DNA from: Candidatus Delongbacteria bacterium
GTDB taxonomy: Bacteria; UBA4055
DNA length: 22,906 nt
Assembly (NCBI GenBank): GCA_003477045.1
Contig: DMTS01000157.1
Coordinates: 3,985 to 26,890, forward strand
Direction: 5' to 3'
Shown: positions 1 through 6,189 of the stretch, one piece after another
How the letters are laid out: each line of letters begins with the position of its first letter
How positions within the stretch are numbered: the stretch's first letter is position 1
Notes under the pieces: model-generated
Database searches by the model: none
Seen by the model: only the letters and a program-made list of their open reading frames with translations
What the model was told of the DNA's origin: nothing
Made by a program: the position numbers and the translations under genes

Positions 1-315
1 AAAACGCCGTTCCCTGTAGATCCCGTTTTCAGGGAAAAGATATGCGGATCACCGGAAGAAATTCCTTATGACACAAGCAAGTATCAGAAACAGCCGAATC
101 CGGTTCTGAAAGAATTCGGGAATGTAAAGCTGGCGACAAACTATAAAGAAGAACTTTTAATAGAATTATTTCCGAATGTGGCTGACGGGTTTCTGAAAAA
201 GAAACGCGAAGCGGAATGGAAAGCGGCTAATCCCTATATCCCGCCGAGGGTCATCAAGCCGAAAGCACTGACTCAGGAAGATTACGACAGGCTTTACAAC
301 AACGGCTGGTACTAG
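1..315 (+). CDS. C-terminal fragment of a biotin-dependent carboxyltransferase (pyruvate/oxaloacetate carboxylase subunit B type)
   Basis: The reading frame is open from the first base to the TAG at 313-315 and gives the last 104 residues of a protein whose start lies outside the window. The fragment opens with TPFPVDPVFREKICGSPEEI, like the proline-rich stretch of the conserved carboxyltransferase (PYC/OADA) domain. It continues with EELLIELFPNVADGFLKKK, which resembles the ELLTYALFPQVA..FL segment near the end of pyruvate carboxylase subunit B and oxaloacetate decarboxylase alpha. These enzymes move a carboxyl group between biotin and pyruvate/oxaloacetate. The fragment ends in a short basic and aromatic tail and carries no biotinyl (AMKM-type) domain, so biotin would sit on a separate subunit. 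A strong hairpin follows immediately. The family call rests on remembered motifs only; another HMGL-like carboxylase subunit is possible. Confidence 0.6.
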   Translation, partial: KTPFPVDPVFREKICGSPEEIPYDTSKYQKQPNPVLKEFGNVKLATNYKEELLIELFPNVADGFLKKKREAEWKAANPYIPPRVIKPKALTQEDYDRLYNNGWY

Positions 316-320
316 AAAAC

Positions 321-346
321 AAAGGCGGAGATCACTCCGCCTTTTT
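321..346. terminator. Bidirectional rho-independent terminator between convergent genes
   Basis: AAAGGCGGAG (321-330) and CTCCGCCTTT (335-344) form a perfect 10-bp stem around the loop ATCA, followed by a T run on the plus strand. On the minus strand the same stem is followed by TTTGTTTT. The minus-strand stop codon of rdgB (332-334) lies in the loop, so one arm of the stem encodes the last residues of RdgB. The element can end transcripts from both sides. Confidence 0.88.
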
Positions 347-928
347 CATTTCCATAATTATTTCGACCATTTTCTTCACAGCAAGTCCGCGGTGACTGAT
401 CTTATTTTTTTCGTTAAGAGGCATCTCGGCAAGCGTGATATTATGCCATTCAGGAACAAAAACGGGGTCATATCCGAATCCTTCAGATCCACGGTAATGG
501 TCAATAATATGTCCATTCAGGACTCCCTCGGTAGTTTTAAAAATATCTTTTCCGTATAGGGTAATTATGCATCTAAAAGAAGCTTTTCTTTCATCGGGGG
601 CAACATTACGCAATTCTCTGAGCAGTTTTTCGCAGTTATCTTTATAAGTACAGCCTTCACCCGCCCACCGGGCCGAATAAACCCCGGGTTCGCCGTTTAA
701 GTGTTCAACTTCCAGTCCCGTGTCGTCCGCAAGCGTTGTTATGCCTGTATGATCAAAAAGCTCTTTTGCCTTTTTTAAGGAATTGAGCTCAAGCGTGTCG
801 CCGTCCTCTATAACTTCAGGCATATCCGGAAAATCATCCAGTGAAAGTATCTCGAATCCGGAATCTTTCAGAGCTTCCTTTAATTCAGTTATCTTATGTT
901 TGTTGTGTGTTGCGAGAAGTAGTTTCAT
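332..928 (-). CDS. rdgB: XTP/dITP pyrophosphatase (RdgB/HAM1 family)
   Basis: This enzyme hydrolyses non-canonical purine triphosphates (dITP, XTP) to monophosphates and so cleans the nucleotide pool in the cytoplasm. The 198 residues match the usual family length. Visible family motifs are LLATHNKHKITELKEAL at the N-terminus (nucleotide-binding S/T-x-N-x-x-K), DGDTLELNSLKKAK around residue 45, the catalytic LADDTGLEVEHLNGEPGVYS at 66-85 with Asp68/Asp69, EGFGYDPVF, and the SHRGLA motif near the C-terminus. The ATG at 926-928 has only a weak upstream Shine-Dalgarno (AAGG about 8 bases away). The gene is divergent from the PTS-like gene and convergent with the carboxylase fragment. Its stop codon sits in the loop of the shared terminator. 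The identification is firm. Confidence 0.95.
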   Translation of the reverse strand: MKLLLATHNKHKITELKEALKDSGFEILSLDDFPDMPEVIEDGDTLELNSLKKAKELFDHTGITTLADDTGLEVEHLNGEPGVYSARWAGEGCTYKDNCEKLLRELRNVAPDERKASFRCIITLYGKDIFKTTEGVLNGHIIDHYRGSEGFGYDPVFVPEWHNITLAEMPLNEKNKISHRGLAVKKMVEIIMEMKKAE

Positions 929-1063
929 TTTTGAGCCTTATTTGAATTATGAGGAAAATATAATGTTTCTTAACAGAAATCTCTAATAAATATCTTATAA
1001 ATTTCTTGTAGAATGCACTAAGTTTATTTAGATTTCAATAAATGATTTAACGCGGAGCTAGTA
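929..1063. promoter_or_regulatory. Divergent intergenic region with promoters for rdgB and the EIIA operon
   Basis: This 135-bp AT-rich gap separates two divergently transcribed genes and must hold both promoters. On the minus strand a TATATT -10-like hexamer (AATATA at 957-962) lies about 30 bases before rdgB, with only a poor -35. On the plus strand TTAACA (970-975) and TAGAAT (1009-1014) are the best hexamers, but they are not correctly spaced as a pair. GGAG at 1054-1057 is a clear ribosome-binding site for the ATG at 1064. The exact promoters cannot be assigned. Confidence 0.4.
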
Positions 1064-1876
1064 ATGGACATTTCCGAATATTTGTTATCCGAGATGATCG
1101 AAATTAAATCAGGACATCATACAAAAGAAGATGTGCTGGAGAATATTTCAGATATGGTTATGAAAAAGATCGGTACTCAGGCGCATACAAAGCATGAAGT
1201 CTTAAGAAAACTCAGGGAAAGAGAGGAGATCGGGACCACCGGGTTCGGAAATCATATTGCTATTCCGCACTGCGCTCTTTCTAATATTGATGATTTCGTT
1301 ATCGGAATGCTTGTTTATAATGACGGAGCTGATTTCGATTCGATGGATGAAAAACCTGTTAAACTGGCCGTTTTTATAATAGCGCCGGAAAAGAAAAAGA
1401 ACCAGCACATCAGGTTCCTTTCAGAAGTTTCGGGCGTTTTAAGGCAGCCCGGAGCGCTTGAAGATATCTCTGCGCAGATCAATTCAGTCGCAGTAAGAGA
1501 AAGATTTCTGAAATACGCGCTTCCGAGTTCAAAGGATAAAAAACAGAAAGAAGAATACGCTCTTTTGAATATTTTCTGTCAGGAAGAGAAAAAATTCAAT
1601 GAAATAATGGATATCCTTTCCTTTATAAAAGAGAGAGATATTTCTGTTTATGACGGATACGACGCAAAAAATTTTATGAAAAAGACCCTTTTTGGAAAAA
1701 TGTGGATCGATGCGACATCAAAATTCCATAAGCTGATCTTTGTGGTGGTTCCTTCTGAACTTGCCAATGATGCGATAAGAAAAATAAACAATGTCATAGG
1801 CACGCTTCCCGACCGAAAAGGTGTTATGCTTATAATGCAGAAGATCGACTATATAAGCGGGTACCTGAAAGATTAA
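1064..1876 (+). CDS. PTS EIIA type-2 (nitrogen/fructose-type) domain fused to a PII-like C-terminal domain
   Basis: Residues 1-150 are a PTS EIIA type-2 domain. GTTGFGNHIAIPHCAL (57-72) is the active-site signature, with His69 in the IPH motif as the expected phosphate acceptor. The rest follows the fold, with PVKLAVFIIAPE (99-110) and HIRFLSEVSGVL (115-126). After a charged linker (155-165), residues 166-270 show a predicted beta-alpha-beta-beta-alpha-beta order: strands ALLNIFCQ, HKLIFVVVP and VMLIMQKIDYISG, helices KFNEIMDILSFIKER and ELANDAIRKINNVIG. That order resembles PII/CutA-type ferredoxin-like sensor domains. No EIIB, EIIC, HPr or EI gene lies nearby, so a regulatory rather than transport role is likely. 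GGAG six bases before ATG supports the start. It is transcribed with the sugar kinase 23 bp downstream. The EIIA call is firm; the second-domain call is inference. Confidence 0.85.
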   Translation: MDISEYLLSEMIEIKSGHHTKEDVLENISDMVMKKIGTQAHTKHEVLRKLREREEIGTTGFGNHIAIPHCALSNIDDFVIGMLVYNDGADFDSMDEKPVKLAVFIIAPEKKKNQHIRFLSEVSGVLRQPGALEDISAQINSVAVRERFLKYALPSSKDKKQKEEYALLNIFCQEEKKFNEIMDILSFIKERDISVYDGYDAKNFMKKTLFGKMWIDATSKFHKLIFVVVPSELANDAIRKINNVIGTLPDRKGVMLIMQKIDYISGYLKD

Positions 1877-1899
1877 TTCGTAAAATTGCAGGTTAAATT

Positions 1900-2847
1900 C
1901 TGACTAAAGAAAATTTAAATAAATATTTTATCGGAATCGACGGGGGTGGAACAAAGACAAATGTCAGCGTCGTGAGCTCCGAAGGCAAGCTTGTATTTAC
2001 AGGCACATTCGGGCCTTCGAACCTGCTTAACGGAACAGAATTTGAGGAAAGCATGGTAACCATGTTCAGAGCTATCATCCCTGTGCTTAAAGACATCACG
2101 AGAGATAAAATAGTTTTATATTTTTACGCAGGTTTCGCCGGAACATCATCAAACGATACCGATTCAAGATTCACCGCCGTAAGCAAAAAATCTCTTCTCG
2201 GACTTGATATTACAGTCGATAATACAGACCTGATCTCGGACGCGTTGCTCGCTCTTAATGTGTATTACCCGCACAAAGCCGGCCTTCTTCTTATTTCAGG
2301 CACAGGCAGTATCTGCTACGGAAAAGATGAAAACGGGAAGATCTTCAGGACGGGAGGATTCGGATATCTGATAGACGATCACGGAAGCGGTTACTGGTTC
2401 GGTAAAGAGGCAATAAAAGCCGCGATGTACTCGCATTATCATTACGGGGAAAAATCTCTTCTCGAAGATATGGTATTCAGACATTTCAGCATAAAAGACC
2501 CGCAGGAGGTCTATGATCTTATTTATAAAAATAATTCAAAAATGATAATAGCATCGGCTTCAGAGCTTGTTTTCAATGCTTTTAAAGAGGGCTGCCCTGT
2601 GGCTGAAAAGATCATTCATAAGGGCGCAGATGAGCTTGTTTATCTTGTTTTGAACTGCTCAAAACTGATAAACGGAAGATCGCCATGCGTAGTATTGCAC
2701 GGATCGGTTTTTAAACAGGAAATTCTTATTGAATTCGTAAAAAAGAAGCTGATAGAGCTAATGAATGTTTATTTAAGCGATAAAAGGATCGATCTGGAAG
2801 CTGCAAATCAGATCTATGAAAAATATCTCAATCAGAAAGAAGTATAA
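1900..2847 (+). CDS. BadF/BadG-type ATPase family sugar kinase (N-acetylglucosamine kinase-like) with a non-AUG start
   Basis: This is an actin-fold kinase, most like N-acetylglucosamine kinases. Starting at CTG 1900 gives 315 residues. The phosphate-1 loop GIDGGGTKT falls at residues 12-20, the adenosine-side segment LLISGTGSICYG and the family signature GGFGYLIDDHGSGYWFGKE follow, and VVLHGSVFK lies late in the protein. The first canonical in-frame start is GTG 1972, which would delete the whole phosphate-1 loop, so it cannot be the real start. The frame is open back to a TAA at 1894-1896, leaving only ATT 1897 and CTG 1900 as sensible initiators. AGG at 1890-1892 is correctly placed for CTG. 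A base error or a mutated ATG are alternatives. It is co-directional with the EIIA fusion (23-bp gap) and overlaps the convergent HAD gene by 16 bp. The exact sugar is unknown. Confidence 0.85.
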   Translation: MTKENLNKYFIGIDGGGTKTNVSVVSSEGKLVFTGTFGPSNLLNGTEFEESMVTMFRAIIPVLKDITRDKIVLYFYAGFAGTSSNDTDSRFTAVSKKSLLGLDITVDNTDLISDALLALNVYYPHKAGLLLISGTGSICYGKDENGKIFRTGGFGYLIDDHGSGYWFGKEAIKAAMYSHYHYGEKSLLEDMVFRHFSIKDPQEVYDLIYKNNSKMIIASASELVFNAFKEGCPVAEKIIHKGADELVYLVLNCSKLINGRSPCVVLHGSVFKQEILIEFVKKKLIELMNVYLSDKRIDLEAANQIYEKYLNQKEV

Positions 2848-3602
2848 TTTTTATAAATATTTTCAAGGATCTCAATTACTCCGAAAGTAACAGGTTTTGA
2901 GCTTATATAAAGGCTTTTCTGATCAAACTGGCTGCCTAAAGGTTTTTTCTGTTTTGTTTTCCCTAAAAGCTCAACAGTCGCCGGATCGGCATTCGCAGGC
3001 ATAAAAGATATATCGGCTTTCTTAAGCATCTCAATATCGTTCAGAGAATCAGCTACAGCTATATAAACATCGGTGCTTTTTCCGAAGTATTCGAGCCCGC
3101 GGTATTTATCGTGCTTTATCGGGATTATATCGACAGCTACACTTGATCTTGTTACCCGGGCGTAATCCAGGTGCTGCAGGTCATCTTTCATTTTCTGAAA
3201 AAAGCCCTCAAGAGGATATTCGTATTTCGTAAACATGCTGATCGTAGCCAGCCTTCTTGCAAATTTATAGACTTCGGGATAGTCACAGTCAAGAAGAGTG
3301 TTTTCAAGGGTCTTGATCAGTGAAACTATGTTTTGTGTGACTATTATCTCTTCTTTGTTCATATCTGTAGAAACGACGCAGCCGGTTTCGAGTATCGCTC
3401 CGTCAAAAAGATCCGCAATTCCGCCCATTTTCCTTTTTACAAAAGGGAGATCGTTACCCGTACATAAATACAGCTTAATGTCGGACGGCTTTTCTTTTAT
3501 CACTCTTATAAGTGCATCTGATGAGCCTTCAGATAAAAATTCATTATTGTTGATCAGCGTTCCGTGAAGATCAATGCCTATATGATATGTTTTTACTGCC
3601 AT
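2832..3602 (-). CDS. HAD superfamily hydrolase, class IIB (Cof/sucrose-phosphatase-like)
   Basis: The 256-residue protein has the HAD plan with a C2B-type cap. Motif I is IGIDLHGTL (8-16) with nucleophile Asp11, motif II is YLCTGND around Thr48, the lysine motif is in VDIIPIKHDKYRGL (158-171, Lys165), and motif IV is VADSLNDIEML (183-193). ETGCVV (72-77) takes the place of the ENGA segment usual in class IIB. The second motif-I Asp, the usual general acid/base of phosphatases, is replaced by His13, so the chemistry may differ or be slow. It would act on a small phosphorylated metabolite, possibly a sugar phosphate, given the kinase with which it converges. The two genes overlap by 16 bp at their 3' ends. 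The ATG at 3600-3602 has only a weak GGCGGT upstream. The substrate cannot be told. Confidence 0.82.
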   Translation of the reverse strand: MAVKTYHIGIDLHGTLINNNEFLSEGSSDALIRVIKEKPSDIKLYLCTGNDLPFVKRKMGGIADLFDGAILETGCVVSTDMNKEEIIVTQNIVSLIKTLENTLLDCDYPEVYKFARRLATISMFTKYEYPLEGFFQKMKDDLQHLDYARVTRSSVAVDIIPIKHDKYRGLEYFGKSTDVYIAVADSLNDIEMLKKADISFMPANADPATVELLGKTKQKKPLGSQFDQKSLYISSKPVTFGVIEILENIYKNYTSF

Positions 3603-3669
3603 ATTACCGCCGGATTACTTAACCCAAATTTAGCAAAAAATGATTTTTTCTGCAAGAGAATTGTATTAC

Positions 3670-3698
3670 TTGATACTAATAAGATTTTGATATATATT
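3670..3698 (+). promoter_or_regulatory. Sigma-70-type promoter for the HAD/ClC/RND operon
   Basis: TTGATA (3670-3675) and TATATT (3693-3698) are separated by exactly 17 bases, each one mismatch from the consensus. Transcription would start near 3705. That leaves only about 9 bases before the ATG at 3714 but about 24 before the ATG at 3729, which favours the second start for the first gene. Confidence 0.6.
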
Positions 3699-3728
3699 TG
3701 TAACCAACGGTAAATGAACGGAACTGAA

Positions 3729-4439
3729 ATGAATTATAAGACTGTGACGCTTGATTTCTGGGATACACTGGTTTTTTATCCCATGACAGATGAAATATTC
3801 ATGGAGAGAGTGGAGCACGCATCGAATATCTTCCGGGGGTATGATATTAGCTATGAAACTTCGATCATGCTTATGAGGTCCATTTATGAAAATTTTGAAT
3901 ATATTTGGCATAACGAGAACAGAACGCCGACGACACCGGAATCATTCAGATTTGTTGAGAAGATTTTGGGATACGAATTTGATCCTGAGCATTTAAGAGA
4001 GCTGATAGCATATAACGAAAAGCTGGTCACTGATAAATACTTCAGCCTGACAGATACGGTTGCCGAAGCAGTAAAAAAACTAGCGGCTAAATACAAAATT
4101 GTTATAATATCAGATACGGGTTTTGAGCCGGGCAGAGAGATCAGAAATGCTCTGAAAAAGCACGATCTATACCGGTATATTACAGAAGGTGTATTTTCAG
4201 ATGAGACCGGATTTTCAAAACCGGATAAACGGGCTTTTCATAAAGCCGCAGAACTGACCGGAAGCAAATTTTCGGAAATGATCCATATAGGAGACAGAGA
4301 AGCCAAAGATATAATAGGTGCAAAATCAGTAGGAATGAGCGCGATTTTATATACCGGATTTAGGGATGATGATAAGAACTCAACTACTGCCGATCATGTT
4401 TTCGGAACATGGGAAGAGATCTTAGATAAGCTGATTTAA
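3729..4439 (+). CDS. HAD superfamily hydrolase, class IA-like
   Basis: With the start at 3729 the protein has 236 residues. Motif I is VTLDFWDTL, motif II is IVIISDTGF, the lysine motif is GFSKPDKRAF and motif IV is MIHIGDREAKDIIGAKSVGM, in class IA order with an alpha-helical cap between motifs I and II. In motif I the position of the second catalytic Asp is Trp (D-F-W-D-T-L), a variant of the DxWGTL kind. I chose ATG 3729 over ATG 3714 because GGA at 3720-3722 is a better-placed Shine-Dalgarno and the promoter at 3670-3698 would leave almost no leader for the earlier ATG; the longer form adds five residues. It is the first gene of a five-gene unit, 15 bp before the ClC gene. The substrate is unknown. 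Confidence 0.85.
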   Translation: MNYKTVTLDFWDTLVFYPMTDEIFMERVEHASNIFRGYDISYETSIMLMRSIYENFEYIWHNENRTPTTPESFRFVEKILGYEFDPEHLRELIAYNEKLVTDKYFSLTDTVAEAVKKLAAKYKIVIISDTGFEPGREIRNALKKHDLYRYITEGVFSDETGFSKPDKRAFHKAAELTGSKFSEMIHIGDREAKDIIGAKSVGMSAILYTGFRDDDKNSTTADHVFGTWEEILDKLI

Positions 4440-4454
4440 TAGTTTAGGAAAAAA

Positions 4455-6176
4455 ATGAAAGAATTTATTCTAAAATACTTATCAAGACTGTGGGAGAGAG
4501 TTCCGGAAAATACCCGTCCGGTTATCACAACATGTATATTAAGCCTGTTCTCCGCTTTGTCAGCCGTAGGATTTTTATATCTGATAAAACTGTCTTACAA
4601 AATGACATATCTCAAGTTCGCTGAGGAATCTCCTTTGTATTTTATAATCGCAAGTTTTGTCCTGATATCCGTAAGTTCTCTTCTGGTCGGATTTCTACTT
4701 TTTGTTTTTAGCCCAGAGGCTGCCGGCAGCGGTATTCCTCAGATGAAAGCAGCCTACTGGAAAGAAATGGGCAATCTGAATTTTAAACCTGTAGCAGTAA
4801 AATTTTTTGCCGGTATTATCAGCATAGGAGGCGGGAACAGTCTCGGAAGAGAAGGCCCTTCAGTCTATCTCGGAAGCGGGGTAGCTTCAAACATCGAAGG
4901 AGCTTTCGACAAAAATTTCAGGAACAAAAGAGCATCAAGCCTGATAGGAGCATCAGCAGGTCTTGCAGCCGCTTTTAATACACCTTTGGCCGCTATAACT
5001 TTCATAATCGAAGAGGTTGTCGGCGATATGAACAATAAATATCTCGGCAAGGTCGTACTGTCATCTGTTATCGGAGCCTTTGTGGTTTACGCGTTTCTGG
5101 GAAGGCAGCCGGCATTTTCACTTCCAATGCTTGTGGATATCAGCTGGTCACATTATATGCTTGTTCCTGTAGTTGCATTCGCCGCGGCCTTTTTAGGTGT
5201 TCTTTTCCAGAAGAACACGCTGAAGATCAGAAAATCACTAAGAAAACATAAAAAAATACCGCCGTGGATGATGCCGTTATTCGGCGGACTTATAACTTGG
5301 GTTATCGGAACCTCTCTTTACCTGCTGACCGATAAGCTCGGAGTATTCGGTCTGGGTTATGAAGATCTGTCCGACCTTATGAGCAGTCATTTCGAATGGA
5401 GGATCGCCGGAATTCTGGCTATTGGTAAGCTTCTGGCTACAATATCTAGCTACAGTTTTGGCGGATGCGGAGGCATATTTGCCCCTTCGCTATTCATCGG
5501 CGGATTTACCGGGTACTTCATCGGCGGTCTGGCAGGACTGTGGATCACCCTGACACATGACGATATTATAGTATTGGCGGCAGTCGGAATGTCCGCATTC
5601 TTAGGCGCGGTAGTTCATGCGCCTCTGACTTCACTGCTGATAGTTTTCGAGATGACTCACCAGTTCGCGATTGTTCCGGCCCTGATGATAGGTGTAATTA
5701 TTAGCCAGGCCGTCGCGCGGCGCTCATCTCATCTGAATTTTTACGACTCGCTTCTTATTCAGGACGGGAATTTGCTGCATAAAATAAGACCGCCTGTCGA
5801 TCTTCACGGCTGGCAGAACCTTCCTATCTCAGCGATAGCAAGCCCGAATACGGTTTTCTTAAAAGATCTTTCTCACGAAACTATGAAGGAAACGCTTGAG
5901 AATTACTTGTACGGAGCTTTTCCGGTGATCGAATCGGGAGTACTGAAAGGAATACTGACGAGACAGGAGGTGGAAGAAGCTGTCAAAAAGAGAGTTAAGC
6001 CGGTAATTCATGAAGCCGGAACCTGCTATTCAAGCCAGACAGTGAGTGAAGTCGGGAATAAATTCATCGAATATGATGTTCAGGTACTTATAGTGAAAGA
6101 CATAAAAACGCAGCAGATCACCGGAATCATCACTCTCCGTGACCTGATCAGGGCTCAGGGTGCAATGCAATCGTAA
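4455..6176 (+). CDS. ClC-family chloride/proton antiporter with C-terminal CBS domain pair
   Basis: This inner-membrane transporter exchanges chloride for protons. The selectivity motifs are all present: GSGIP (91-95), GREGPSV (131-137) with gating Glu133, and GGCGGIFAPSLF (336-347). FIIEE (183-187) keeps the internal proton-pathway glutamate found in the E. coli ClC antiporter, so exchange rather than a pure channel is expected. About ten hydrophobic segments fill residues 20-430. Residues 457-570 hold two CBS domains, which usually sense adenine nucleotides and are absent from E. coli ClcA. AGGA at 4446-4449 precedes the ATG. It lies 15 bp after the HAD gene and 13 bp before the RND exporter, so it is co-transcribed with both. 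Whether chloride exchange helps the exporter is not visible from sequence. Confidence 0.95.
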   Translation: MKEFILKYLSRLWERVPENTRPVITTCILSLFSALSAVGFLYLIKLSYKMTYLKFAEESPLYFIIASFVLISVSSLLVGFLLFVFSPEAAGSGIPQMKAAYWKEMGNLNFKPVAVKFFAGIISIGGGNSLGREGPSVYLGSGVASNIEGAFDKNFRNKRASSLIGASAGLAAAFNTPLAAITFIIEEVVGDMNNKYLGKVVLSSVIGAFVVYAFLGRQPAFSLPMLVDISWSHYMLVPVVAFAAAFLGVLFQKNTLKIRKSLRKHKKIPPWMMPLFGGLITWVIGTSLYLLTDKLGVFGLGYEDLSDLMSSHFEWRIAGILAIGKLLATISSYSFGGCGGIFAPSLFIGGFTGYFIGGLAGLWITLTHDDIIVLAAVGMSAFLGAVVHAPLTSLLIVFEMTHQFAIVPALMIGVIISQAVARRSSHLNFYDSLLIQDGNLLHKIRPPVDLHGWQNLPISAIASPNTVFLKDLSHETMKETLENYLYGAFPVIESGVLKGILTRQEVEEAVKKRVKPVIHEAGTCYSSQTVSEVGNKFIEYDVQVLIVKDIKTQQITGIITLRDLIRAQGAMQS

Positions 6177-6189
6177 ATCCGGAAGCTAA

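Noticed and set aside
1972..2847. Sugar kinase starting at GTG 1972
   Set aside because: This start would remove the phosphate-1 loop GIDGGGTKT, which is encoded just upstream in the same frame.
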